Origin: UBA2365 sp964594045 | Lineage (GTDB): Bacteria; Bacteroidota; Bacteroidia; Chitinophagales; Saprospiraceae | NCBI GenBank assembly: GCA_964594045.1 | Contig: CAZQKR010000015.1 | Location: 1-64,000 of the forward strand | Direction of reading: 5' to 3' | DNA length: 64,000 nt | In this document: in pieces, positions 46,248 to 54,636 of the stretch | How positions within the stretch are numbered: the stretch's first letter is position 1 | Layout of the letters: each line of letters opens with the position of its first letter | Made by a program: the position numbers and the translations under genes | Notes under the pieces: model-generated | Databases searched by the model: none | Seen by the model: only the letters and a program-made list of their open reading frames with translations | What the model was told of the DNA's origin: nothing

Positions 46248-47029
46248 TGCGGTTCCTGTTTCATATCGCTTATGATGGCAGTCCGTACTTTGGGTGGCAG
46301 AGGCAGCCAGGTCATATTTCGGTTCAGCAGGTCATCGAAGAAACGATGGCCCGTATCACCAAAACCAGGTTGCATTGCCAGGGATGCGGCAGAACAGACA
46401 CGGGTGTGCATGCCGGTCAGTACTTTTTTCACGCGGATCTGGTATTCATTCCCGGGGATGAATTTTTGTATCAACTCAATTTAAATCTGCCTGAGCAGAT
46501 CAGTGCATTAGGATTTTATCCGGTTGGACCACAGTTTCATGCACAGCATTCAGCCATTGCCAGGACTTACCACTATTTCTTACATCAGGAGAAAGACGCC
46601 TTTTGTGCCGGGAAAAGCCTATGGTATCCACAGGATCTGGATTGGCAAAGTATCCGGGAGGCTGTTGCTTTGTTACACGGAAAACACAATTTTAAAGCAT
46701 TTTGTCTGACACCCGAAAAACATAACACGACCAGTTGTGAGATCTTCCGGGCAAGTCTGGGCACCTGGGGTGACAAAAGGCATTTTTTCACTTTTAAGGC
46801 CAACCGCTTTGTCAGGGGAATGATCCGCTTGCTTGTGGGCAATCTGGTGGAAATAGGCAAAGGCCGGTTGTCCCTGGAAACATTCCGGCATCACCTGGAA
46901 ACCGGGGAGCAAATGAAGTTTCACAACATCGCGCCGCCACAGGGATTGTATCTGTCCGGAGTGGAATATCCCGGGTTGGATATTCCAAGGCAGGGCCGGA
47001 TGCCGGGAGAAATTGAGTTATTGGACTGA
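46247..47029 (+). CDS. truA: tRNA pseudouridine synthase A
   Basis: Makes pseudouridine at positions 38-40 of tRNA anticodon stems. The 260 residues include YDGSPYFGWQRQPG, the catalytic aspartate in GRTDTGVHAGQYFFH, and ANRFVRGMIRLLVGNLVEIGKG near the C terminus. The ATG overlaps the stop of the pterin dehydratase gene by one base, so translation is coupled. Confidence 0.95.
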   Translation: MRFLFHIAYDGSPYFGWQRQPGHISVQQVIEETMARITKTRLHCQGCGRTDTGVHAGQYFFHADLVFIPGDEFLYQLNLNLPEQISALGFYPVGPQFHAQHSAIARTYHYFLHQEKDAFCAGKSLWYPQDLDWQSIREAVALLHGKHNFKAFCLTPEKHNTTSCEIFRASLGTWGDKRHFFTFKANRFVRGMIRLLVGNLVEIGKGRLSLETFRHHLETGEQMKFHNIAPPQGLYLSGVEYPGLDIPRQGRMPGEIELLD

Positions 47030-47121
47030 TTTTATCGGAAATGAGCTGCCAGGCTACTTCCCATGATCAATATATAAAATGAAATGATCAGACAAGGCTC
47101 CCATTTTGGCGGCAGTATCGG

Positions 47122-47484
47122 TTAATCCTTATTCTCTGTTGTCTGGTTGTTGATAAGTGTCTGGGTCACCGCCTTCAACTCCTTATAGTTCAGTTTTGAA
47201 AGCGTATCGATCCAACTTGTTTCTTCCGGATGAAATTTCAGTTTTGTGAGTGGGTAATTGTCGGGATAGATCTTGTCTTTCTCAGGAGTCCAGGCCAGCA
47301 GATCATTTGGCTCACAGTTCAACACTTGACATAACAGTTCAATATGGTCCAATCTGAAAACGCGGGTATTATAATTCAGGATCGAAGTGGCTGAATGCGG
47401 AGAGAGTCCTGCCTTTACCAAAAAGGTGTAAGGTTTTTCTATCCCTCTCATCTTGAATATCGGGGTAAGGTTCAGTGATAACAT
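47122..47484 (-). CDS. XRE-family helix-turn-helix regulator
   Basis: The 120-residue protein has a Cro/CI-type helix-turn-helix at about 5-65 (GIEKPYTFLVKAGLSPHSATSILN, then LLCQVLNCEPNDLLAW), and a short C-terminal tail of unknown fold ending in a polar stretch. It binds DNA by family; targets are unknown. Its whole upstream region is a 21-bp tandem repeat array, which could hold its operators. It is convergent with truA. Confidence 0.85.
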   Translation of the reverse strand: MLSLNLTPIFKMRGIEKPYTFLVKAGLSPHSATSILNYNTRVFRLDHIELLCQVLNCEPNDLLAWTPEKDKIYPDNYPLTKLKFHPEETSWIDTLSKLNYKELKAVTQTLINNQTTENKD

Positions 47485-47512
47485 GGTATTTGTTTAAATT
47501 AAATGAATGATC

Positions 47513-47990
47513 TTTCAAAAATACAAAATTATTTTTCAAAATGTAAAATTTATCATTCAAATACTCAAAATTACATTGCTAATATTCAAAACTATATTGC
47601 TATTAATCAAAATCATCATTCAAATATTCAAAATGATCTTTCAAATATTCAAAACTATCTTGTTAATACTCAAAATGACTATTCTAATACTCAAAATTAT
47701 CATTCTAATACTCAAAATTATCATTCTAATACTCAAAATNNNNNNNNNNNNNNNNNNNNNNNNNNNNNNNNNNNNNNNNNNNNNNNNNNNNNNNNNNNNN
47801 NNNNNNNNNNNNNNNNNNNNNNNNNNNNNNNNNNNNNNNTAATACTCAAAATTATCATTCTAATACTCAAAATTATCATTCTAATACTCAAAATTATCAT
47901 TCTAATACTCAAAATGACCTTTCTAATACTCAAAATGACCATTCTAATACTCAAAATGACCATTCCAATACTCAAAATGACTTTTCAAGA
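47513..47990. repeat. 21-bp tandem repeat array (minisatellite) interrupted by a gap
   Basis: The unit is TAATACTCAAAAT followed by TATCATTC or close variants. About ten copies lie left of the N gap, increasingly degenerate toward the XRE gene, and seven at 47840-47986. Copies next to the gap are identical. Because 21 is a multiple of three and the unit is AT-rich, several frames stay open through it, reading NTQNYHS or ILKIIIL; this is not evidence for a gene. Confidence 0.9.
47740..47839. other. Assembly gap of 100 N
   Basis: Exactly 100 N inside the 21-bp array. The round number suggests a placeholder, so the real copy number of the repeat is unknown. Confidence 0.98.
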
Positions 47991-48302
47991 AGTGCTGATT
48001 TTTCTGTCCCGTTTGAACTCAATCTCCAAATTTTCAAATTCTCCATTTATCCGATTCTCCAAAAATGCTGTATTTTCTGTCCCGAATTGAACTCAATTTT
48101 CAAATTTTCAAATTCTCTGAACTATTCCTGGAATGCCTGTTATTGCCGCAGATTTCGCAGATAAACGCAGATCTTAATTTCAGTTTATACACTAAAAAGG
48201 GCGCTTATGGCTCCAATTGCCTGATAAATACCAACTGGCTAACAGACCTATAAGCTAAGCTCCTGTTCAATTTCAATTCTTTATTGAAGTATAATCCTGC
48301 AA
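47991..48302. other. Repeat-rich intergenic stretch
   Basis: No gene is supported. A block of about 45 nt (TTTTCTGTCCCG followed by a GAACTCAAT-type stretch) occurs twice, from about 47999 and 48071. TTTTCAAA octamers lie at 48097-48112. CGCAGAT occurs three times at 48147-48172, a pattern common between genes in Bacteroidota. Confidence 0.6.
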
Positions 48303-48749
48303 TTACCGTAAATGCTTTTTGAGATAGACCATATCCACTAGTTGAATGTCTCCGTCGTACATCGGGTGGTCGTAATGGTCAATAAAAAAATTCTTAACCC
48401 GGTGTGACTTTTCAAATCCGCAACTTTCATAAAACGACAGGATTGCCGGGGTCTCACCTGTTCCCACTAGCATAGTTTTATAGTCGGTTTTGTAGAAATC
48501 AGAAATGAAATTTATCAGGGCTCTGCCGTACCCTTTGCCCTGGTATTTCTCATAAGTTGCTATGTTTTTCAACTCGCAGGTTTCGTCGTTAACCGGTACG
48601 ACCACGCAAACGCTTTTCAAATCGTCGTCATACAATGCGAACAAATCTCCGCCCGGCAAATACCGGTCAATCATATTTTCCTGCTCGTCCGCCAGCAACA
48701 ACAGGTCAAGGAACTGTTTCTTATCTTCGGAAATTTTTATGATTTTCAT
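48303..48749 (-). CDS. GNAT-family N-acetyltransferase
   Basis: The 148 residues form a GNAT domain: the acetyl-CoA pyrophosphate loop YQGKGYGRALINFI at about 70-83, the preceding strand CELKNIATYE, and a late YESCGFEKSHRVKNFF. The substrate is unknown. It is flanked by repeat DNA on both sides, so it may be a mobile or accessory gene. Confidence 0.87.
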   Translation of the reverse strand: MKIIKISEDKKQFLDLLLLADEQENMIDRYLPGGDLFALYDDDLKSVCVVVPVNDETCELKNIATYEKYQGKGYGRALINFISDFYKTDYKTMLVGTGETPAILSFYESCGFEKSHRVKNFFIDHYDHPMYDGDIQLVDMVYLKKHLR

Positions 48750-48796
48750 GTTGTCATGGTTGATTGCTGATCGGTTTGATTTTAATTTATAATGAA

Positions 48797-49067
48797 GGAA
48801 TGGGATGAATCCGCATTCCTATTCATTGGAATGGGATGAATCCGCATTACTTTTCAATTGAATGGGCTGAAGCCGCATTCCTATTCATTGGAATGGGATG
48901 AATCCACATTCCTATTCATTGGAATGGGATGAATCCGCATTACTTTTCAATTGAATGGGCTGAAGCCGCATTCCTATTCATTGGAATGGGATGAATCCGC
49001 ATTACTTTTCAATTGAATGGGCTGAAGCCGCATTCCTATTCATTGGAATGGGATGAATCCACATTCC
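48797..49067. repeat. REP-like array of nine hairpins
   Basis: Nine units of about 31 nt begin near 48797, 48828, 48860, 48890, 48921, 48953, 48983, 49014 and 49045. Each is a hairpin with outer arms GGAATG/CATTCC (some end CATTA), an inner stem and a bulged G. The inner stem is GGAT/ATCC in six units and GGCT/AGCC in three, a compensatory change that keeps pairing. Spacers are TATTCATT or CTTTTCAATT. The array lies beside a REP-associated transposase gene. Confidence 0.88.
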
Positions 49068-49093
49068 TATTCATTGAATTGCCTAATGAATTG

Positions 49094-49149
49094 CCTCCAG
49101 CTTTAGCTGGAGGACAACAAATTTAATTTCCATTATTGGCTTTAGCCAA
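49094..49149. repeat. Two TTTA-loop palindromes at the transposase 3' end
   Basis: CCTCCAGC-TTTA-GCTGGAGG (49094-49113) and TTGGC-TTTA-GCCAA (49136-49149) are perfect hairpins sharing the loop and GGC/GCC-type closing. They lie 5-60 nt from the transposase stop codon and may be its end structures or related REP elements. Confidence 0.7.
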
Positions 49150-49153
49150 AATA

Positions 49154-49591
49154 TTATCCCTTATATTTTTCAAATCCATATTTGCTGATAAATTCATCAT
49201 ATTCCTGTTGAAATGATTTTTTCGTGTGGTGCTTTTCCTGATTTTTAATGTACTCCCTCACCCTATCAACCATCGATTCAGAAACAGAAACCGCAAAATA
49301 TTCATCCTGCCATTCAAATTTTTCTTGAGTCAAATTACTTTTATTTATCCAAAAAGATGATTCCCCTTTAATCAGTTGCATCACTTTTTGAATTGTCTGA
49401 TCTACTCCCAATGAAACCAGACAGTGACAATGTTCAGAATATCCATTTAAAAAATCAATAAATATCCCCTTCTCTCTGGCATTGTCCCTGATATGGTTCC
49501 AAACTTTTAGTCTCAACTCCTTAGAGTCTAAAAATGGATACCTGTTTTTGGTACTCCATACAAAATGTATGTAAACTTTTACGAATGGCAT
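49154..49591 (-). CDS. REP-associated tyrosine transposase (Y1/HUH, IS200-like)
   Basis: The 145-residue protein is a single Y1_Tnp domain: VYIHFVWSTKNRYPFL at the start, the HUH metal site in HCHCLVSL, and the nucleophile tyrosine in VREYIKNQEKHH. It is close to the usual length and appears intact. Relatives cut and join single-stranded DNA at hairpins. The neighbouring hairpin array is the expected partner. No TnpB gene or classical inverted ends are seen, which favours a domesticated REP-type enzyme over a standard IS200 element. Confidence 0.88.
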   Translation of the reverse strand: MPFVKVYIHFVWSTKNRYPFLDSKELRLKVWNHIRDNAREKGIFIDFLNGYSEHCHCLVSLGVDQTIQKVMQLIKGESSFWINKSNLTQEKFEWQDEYFAVSVSESMVDRVREYIKNQEKHHTKKSFQQEYDEFISKYGFEKYKG

Positions 49592-50915
49592 ATTAAGTAC
49601 ATTTTTACTCTTTTTATATTTGAAATAACTTTTTAAATGAGTTCTTTAAGTTCTGAATAATCGCTTCTGCGAGTCTGGTCAATCAAGGCTTTGCGGCCGG
49701 CTAAAAACAGACTGTCCTGTTTACCGCAATTTGTTGGTAGTATCTTGGTATTTGAAATAATAGCTAACCTGTTCTATCCCCACCCAAAAATATCATCCCC
49801 CATTTCTCAGATGATCCATTAAGCCAATACCCCATTTTGTCATGATATGCCCAACGCTAAAATACCGCTTTTACTCTGCCGGCATCCACTACACCACCTG
49901 CATGACCAGACACCCCCAAAACCATTTTCCGAAAAAAGTCTCATAAACATACAAAAAACCTTCCATTCAACAAAACAACCCCTCATCTTTCTCTCTCCCA
50001 CTCTTTCCATGCCAACTGTTACCTCGCCTCCATTAAATTCTTTTCCATTCTACTCCATATTTTCTCCCTTCTTCCTCCATCTGTATAGCGGTTCAAGCCA
50101 ACAATGACCAACCCGGTGAAACGTTTCATTCACATGTCGATTTCCTAATGGATTGCTTTGAACAGGAGTACAAACGGTCGCCCGATCAGCTATTTCATCT
50201 GTTTTGCCTTGTACCTAAGCACTTAAGAAAAATTTTTGAATATGCTAAACAGTATTATTGAGAGTGATCATAAAATCATGTCCTGTCATTCCGGGCTTGT
50301 CCCGGAATCCCGTTATCTTTTGACAAGGGGATTGCGGATCGGGTCCGTAATGACCAACTGAATTCTCGCTTACGGTCAATAAATCTGTACATTCACAGCA
50401 CCCGAAACTCTCCCTTTCTTAAACACATAATACCCGTAAGACACTGACGGATACACTCCTTTCCGTGTAACTCATTCGTGAATTTGTGTCTGTCCAAATC
50501 CATTTCATCCCGTTTGCTCATCCCAAAACAAAGTCCGAACATGATCTATTCCATTTACAACTTCATATACTGCATTTAAAAGTTGAACTACTTGTGTGAG
50601 CAAGTTCATTTTCTAACTTCAGAGCAAAAGAAAAATGCTGGCCCAAAGCCAGATGGATCCTGTTGTGGATGATCCAAACCAAACCATACGATCCGGAACT
50701 GTAACAGAAAGTCAACCATACCGGAACTCAAAATAAAACCATAGCTGAACTTCAAAATCAACATTTTTTTTTGGCAGAAAATGATTTTAAACATTATAAG
50801 CTTTTTTTTATGTAATTTTATATGCTGAATAAGTTTGACTGTACCTGAAAATTATTTTGATAACTGACGCAACCATTACCGGCTGCCAAAAACCGAAAAA
50901 ATAAAAGCTAAACTA
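49592..50915. other. 1.3-kb non-coding, decayed region
   Basis: No intact gene. Minus-strand codons 49633-49773 form a 46-codon fragment with protein-like composition (ending GRKALIDQTRRSDYSELKELI) that may be a gene remnant. 49780-50080 is strikingly poor in G on the plus strand. A palindromic element lies at 50285-50354. Open frames of 86 codons (49847-50107) and 62 codons (50606-50794) look accidental. Confidence 0.5.
50285..50354. repeat. Palindromic intergenic element
   Basis: Starts with GTCATT and ends with AATGAC, so the ends are inverted. The left part holds ATTCCGGG/CCCGGAAT around a short loop. The right part, read from the other strand, is a diverged copy of the left (GTCATT-ACGG-ACCCGATCCG). 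This is the layout of two REP-type units in inverted orientation. Confidence 0.65.
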
Positions 50916-51701
50916 ATGGACTACAACAAAGGATTAGTGCTTTCCGGTCTCAAGTCATTCATCGCTGAAACCGGTGATATGGCTTATTTTGCCGGCAGGT
51001 TTTTCAGGGAAGTATTTAAACGTCCTTTTGAATTCAAAGAGTTTTTGCGGCAATGCTACAACATCGGCAACCGTTCATTTCTGCTGGTTGGGATCACCGG
51101 TTTTATCATCGGCCTGGTCTTTACACTTCAATCCAGGCCCCGAATGGTGGAACTTGGAGCCGAAGCGTGGATACCTTCCATGGTCGCTTTGGCCATCATA
51201 AGGGAGATCGGCCCCTTATTCACCGCACTCATCAGTGCCGGCAGGATCGGGTCAGCCATCGGTGCAGAACTGGGATCCATGCGGGTCACCGAACAGATCG
51301 ACGCCATGGAGGTGTCCGGAACCAACCCCTTCAAATACCTGGTGGTTACCCGGATCATGGCATGTACGCTCATGATACCCATCCTGGTCATTCTGAGCAA
51401 TTTTCTGGCCCTGTACGGTTCATTCCTGGTTGAACAATTGAAAGGTGAAGTTTCCTTCAGGTATTATTTTGATGAAGTATTCCGGTCAATAACCTACTCA
51501 GATTTGCTTCCGTCCACCATAAAAACCTTCTTTTTTGGTTTTGCGATCGGCCTGGTGGGATGTTACAACGGATATTATTGCAAACACGGCACGGCAGGCG
51601 TAGGTATCGCTGCCAATACTGCTGTGGTAAAGACTTCTCTGATGCTGTTCGTAATCGATTTTGTTGCAGCCTTGATCACAGACATTTTGTTTCTATCATG
51701 A
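50916..51701 (+). CDS. mlaE: MlaE-family lipid ABC transporter permease
   Basis: Inner-membrane permease of an MCE-type system that moves phospholipids between the membranes. The 261 residues have about five membrane segments and the family core VPSMVALAIIREIGPLFTALI-like stretch with SAGRIGSAIGAELGSMRVTEQIDAM. First gene of mlaE-mlaF-mlaD; its stop overlaps the next start (ATGA). Confidence 0.94.
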   Translation: MDYNKGLVLSGLKSFIAETGDMAYFAGRFFREVFKRPFEFKEFLRQCYNIGNRSFLLVGITGFIIGLVFTLQSRPRMVELGAEAWIPSMVALAIIREIGPLFTALISAGRIGSAIGAELGSMRVTEQIDAMEVSGTNPFKYLVVTRIMACTLMIPILVILSNFLALYGSFLVEQLKGEVSFRYYFDEVFRSITYSDLLPSTIKTFFFGFAIGLVGCYNGYYCKHGTAGVGIAANTAVVKTSLMLFVIDFVAALITDILFLS

Positions 51702-52453
51702 CGGGAGAAAACGAAAATAAAAACATCGTAGTTTCGATCAGGGATCTTTACAAGAGGTTCGGTGAAAACCATGTGCTGAATGGTTTCAACCTGGATCTGT
51801 ACGAAAATGAATCCCTTGTCATGATGGGCAAATCCGGCACGGGAAAATCCGTGATGCTCAAATGCCTGATCGGACTGGAGAGATTTGATGCCGGATCCAT
51901 TAACGTGATGGGCAGGAATATGGAAAAGTTATCTGATGATGATCTCGCATTTATCAGGGCTGAAGTGGGCTTCCTTTTCCAGGGCAGCGCTTTGTATGAC
52001 TCCATGACCGTTAGGGAAAACCTGGAATTTCCATTAAGAAGACACGAAACAAAATTCGGGCACATCAAGGATACCACAACTTTGGTGCTGGAGGCGCTGG
52101 ATAGTGTCGGTTTGGGACACACACTCGACCTGATGCCTGAGGAATTATCAGGAGGTATGAAACGCAGGGTCGCATTGGCCAGAACCCTGATCCTCAGGCC
52201 TAAGATCATTTTGTATGATGAACCCACAACAGGCCTGGATCCGATCACATCCAAGGAAATCGTTTTGCTGATCAAATCCGTGCAGCAAAAATTCAATACA
52301 TCTTCCATCATCATCACACATGATGTGGACAGTGCAAGGCACCTGGCAGATCGTATGATACTGTTGATCAACGGTAAAAATTATGTTGAAGGCACATTTG
52401 ATGAACTGGATCATTCAACTGATCCGAATATCATGGCTTTCTTTAAATCTTAA
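51698..52453 (+). CDS. mlaF: MlaF-type lipid transporter ATPase
   Basis: ATP-binding subunit of the MCE transporter. The 251 residues show Walker A GKSGTGKS, the Q loop FLFQGSALYDSMTV, signature LSGGMKRR, Walker B IILYDEPTTGLDP and the H loop ITHD. The open frame runs 46 codons further upstream inside mlaE; the ATG at 51698 in the ATGA overlap is the natural start. Confidence 0.95.
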   Translation: MTGENENKNIVVSIRDLYKRFGENHVLNGFNLDLYENESLVMMGKSGTGKSVMLKCLIGLERFDAGSINVMGRNMEKLSDDDLAFIRAEVGFLFQGSALYDSMTVRENLEFPLRRHETKFGHIKDTTTLVLEALDSVGLGHTLDLMPEELSGGMKRRVALARTLILRPKIILYDEPTTGLDPITSKEIVLLIKSVQQKFNTSSIIITHDVDSARHLADRMILLINGKNYVEGTFDELDHSTDPNIMAFFKS

Positions 52454-52456
52454 AAT

Positions 52457-53467
52457 ATGCAAAAGTCATTCTATCAACAACTCAAATTAGGCATTTTTGT
52501 CCTTGCCGGTATCGTACTCTTCGTTGTGGCAAGTATCATGATAGGCCAGAAGCAAAATCTGTTCGGAAATTCTGCTACCATATATGCGGTCTTCCGGAAT
52601 ACCAGCGGGCTGAAAGAAGGCAATAATGTCCGTTTTTCCGGCCTGAATGCAGGAAAAGTGACCAGAATAGAGATGGTGAAGGATACGATCATCATCCTGA
52701 GCCTGTCCATCAACAAGGATGTCCTGAAACACGTCAGGCACGATTCCAAGGCAGCCATTACCTCCGGCGGATTGGTTGGCAATATGATCGTCAACATCAT
52801 GCCGGGCACCAGTGAATCTGCCATCGTGGAAGCTGGCGACACCATTCAGTCCTTCAGCCGGGTAAGCACGGACGAGATCCTGAATACGCTGAGTGAAACC
52901 AATGAAAATGCCGCCCTGCTGACGGTGGAAATCCTGAAAATTGCCAAAGAGATCACTGAAGGACAGGGATTGATAGGTGCATTGGTGAAGGATCCGACCA
53001 TTACCAAAAACGTCAAAGTCACACTGAACAACATCAGCAAGTCTGCCAATGAAGCAGCTCATGCCGTGACCAAACTCAACACATTCATCAGTTCTTTTGA
53101 TCATAAAAATAACCTGGCCGGTGCGATCAGAGATACCGCCTTGGCCGGTCAACTGAAAACTATCATCCTGAATATTGAAAAGTCTTCTGCTGACATCGGA
53201 ATGGTGGTCGCGCAACTCAATGAGACGATCAAAAACATGGACAAGGCGGTGATCAACGTCCGTGACGGTGAGGGAAGCATCAACTACCTGTCCAATGATC
53301 CCGGACTTGTTAAAAAAATTGATCATACCATGGATAACATAGATGCAACTGTCCTGGAGATCCGGCAGTCCAGCATTTTGCTGAACCAAAACCTGGAAGC
53401 GCTTAAAAATACCTGGCCTATCCGGAATTATTTCAAAAAAATGGAAAAGCAATCACAAGAACAATGA
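52457..53467 (+). CDS. mlaD: MCE-domain lipid-binding protein (MlaD-like)
   Basis: Periplasmic, membrane-anchored substrate-binding subunit. The 336 residues start with a membrane segment (about 9-30), then one MCE domain (about 38-115) with VFRNTSGLKEGNNVRFSGLNAGKV, and a long helical C-terminal part with coiled-coil character that may form the oligomeric shaft. It follows mlaF by 3 nt. Confidence 0.93.
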   Translation: MQKSFYQQLKLGIFVLAGIVLFVVASIMIGQKQNLFGNSATIYAVFRNTSGLKEGNNVRFSGLNAGKVTRIEMVKDTIIILSLSINKDVLKHVRHDSKAAITSGGLVGNMIVNIMPGTSESAIVEAGDTIQSFSRVSTDEILNTLSETNENAALLTVEILKIAKEITEGQGLIGALVKDPTITKNVKVTLNNISKSANEAAHAVTKLNTFISSFDHKNNLAGAIRDTALAGQLKTIILNIEKSSADIGMVVAQLNETIKNMDKAVINVRDGEGSINYLSNDPGLVKKIDHTMDNIDATVLEIRQSSILLNQNLEALKNTWPIRNYFKKMEKQSQEQ

Positions 53468-53489
53468 TTTAACCACCACCGGAGAAACT

Positions 53490-54614
53490 ATGGACTTTAA
53501 TATTTGTATCATTGGTGCGGGCGTTATCGGACTTGCCATTGCAAAAAGTTTGAGTGAAAAGACTGAAGGCATTGTTGTCATCGAAAAAAATCTGCGGTTT
53601 GGTGAGGAAACCAGCAGCCGCAACAGTGAAGTGATCCATTCGGGTATTTATTACCCCTCACGATCGCTGAAAACAGTTTTATGCGTTAAAGGAAACCAAA
53701 TGCTCTATGATTACTGTGATCAAAAATTGATCCCATATCACAAATGCGGCAAGTTGATCGTTGCTACAGATACTGACCAGTTTCCAGAGATCGAAAAACT
53801 TTACCAACAGGGAAAAGCCAACGGAGTGAAGGACCTGCAACTGCTTTCCAGGCAGGAAATTTTCGAAACTGAACCCGGAATTTATGCTGAAAAAGCCCTG
53901 TTTGTACCTTCAACAGGTATACTGGACAGTCATCAACTGATGAAAAACCTTCATGGAGATGCAGTGGTCCAGGGCGCAGATTTCGTATTTCAGTCAAAAG
54001 TGACCGGTATCCGACCTTTGAGGGATGGATATACTGTCCAAATTGAAGCAGAAGCAGGAAATACGGATGAATTTTCTGCCAGATGGGTGATCAACTGTGC
54101 CGGGCTGGGATCTGAACATATTGCAAAGATGGTTGGCATCCATGATCCGGATTACAAACTGTACTTCTGCAAAGGTGAATATTTCAGGATCATCAACAGC
54201 AAACAGCATGTGCTCAGACATTTGGTCTATCCCGTTCCGGAACCCGGGTTGGCAGGATTGGGCATACATACGACCATTTCCCTTGACGGCATAGTAAAAC
54301 TGGGTCCGAATGTGATCGATCTATCCGAAAATATTTATGACTATTCAGTGGATGAAGCACATAAAAAACAATTTTTTGAGGCGGCTTCACGCTATTTGCC
54401 AGACTTAAAAGAAGACCAACTGGTACCGGAAATGGCCGGTATCAGGCCAAAATTGCAGACAGAAAACGGAGCTTTCAGGGATTTTGTCATCCAACACGAA
54501 ATTGAAAGAGGATTTCCAGGGTTTATCCATTTAACCGGAATTAATTCGCCGGGCTTGACTTCATGTTTAAGTATTGCGGCCTGTGTTTCAGAAATTTTTG
54601 AAAAAAATGATTAA
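53490..54614 (+). CDS. FAD-dependent oxidoreductase, L-2-hydroxyglutarate dehydrogenase (LhgO)-like
   Basis: The 374-residue protein has the FAD-binding GIGVIGLAIA-type loop (IIGAGVIGLAIAKSL) at the N terminus, SSRNSEVIHSGIYY as in LhgO/L2HGDH proteins, and a late FIHLTGINSPGLTSCLSIA motif. It likely oxidises L-2-hydroxyglutarate or a similar 2-hydroxy acid and passes electrons to the quinone pool. It lies 22 nt after mlaD and may be cotranscribed without a functional link. Confidence 0.83.
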   Translation: MDFNICIIGAGVIGLAIAKSLSEKTEGIVVIEKNLRFGEETSSRNSEVIHSGIYYPSRSLKTVLCVKGNQMLYDYCDQKLIPYHKCGKLIVATDTDQFPEIEKLYQQGKANGVKDLQLLSRQEIFETEPGIYAEKALFVPSTGILDSHQLMKNLHGDAVVQGADFVFQSKVTGIRPLRDGYTVQIEAEAGNTDEFSARWVINCAGLGSEHIAKMVGIHDPDYKLYFCKGEYFRIINSKQHVLRHLVYPVPEPGLAGLGIHTTISLDGIVKLGPNVIDLSENIYDYSVDEAHKKQFFEAASRYLPDLKEDQLVPEMAGIRPKLQTENGAFRDFVIQHEIERGFPGFIHLTGINSPGLTSCLSIAACVSEIFEKND

Positions 54615-54636
54615 AAAAGAATAAACCAGAAAAAAT

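Noticed and set aside
47503..48090. Open frame through the 21-bp repeat coding for NTQNYHS heptads
   Set aside because: The repeat length is a multiple of three and AT-rich, so two plus-strand frames and one minus-strand frame are open at once. The 100-N gap breaks the frame. No start context or conserved residue pattern supports a protein.
48797..49067. CRISPR array or coding repeat
   Set aside because: The units are hairpins with no unique spacers, and a Y1 transposase is the neighbour. REP-type elements explain them better.
49847..50107. Plus-strand open frame of 86 codons rich in Pro, His and Ser
   Set aside because: It coincides with the G-poor tract; low G removes many stop codons by chance and gives the odd composition.
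50606..50794. Minus-strand open frame of 62 codons
   Set aside because: No coding signal, no neighbour context, and it lies in decayed DNA.
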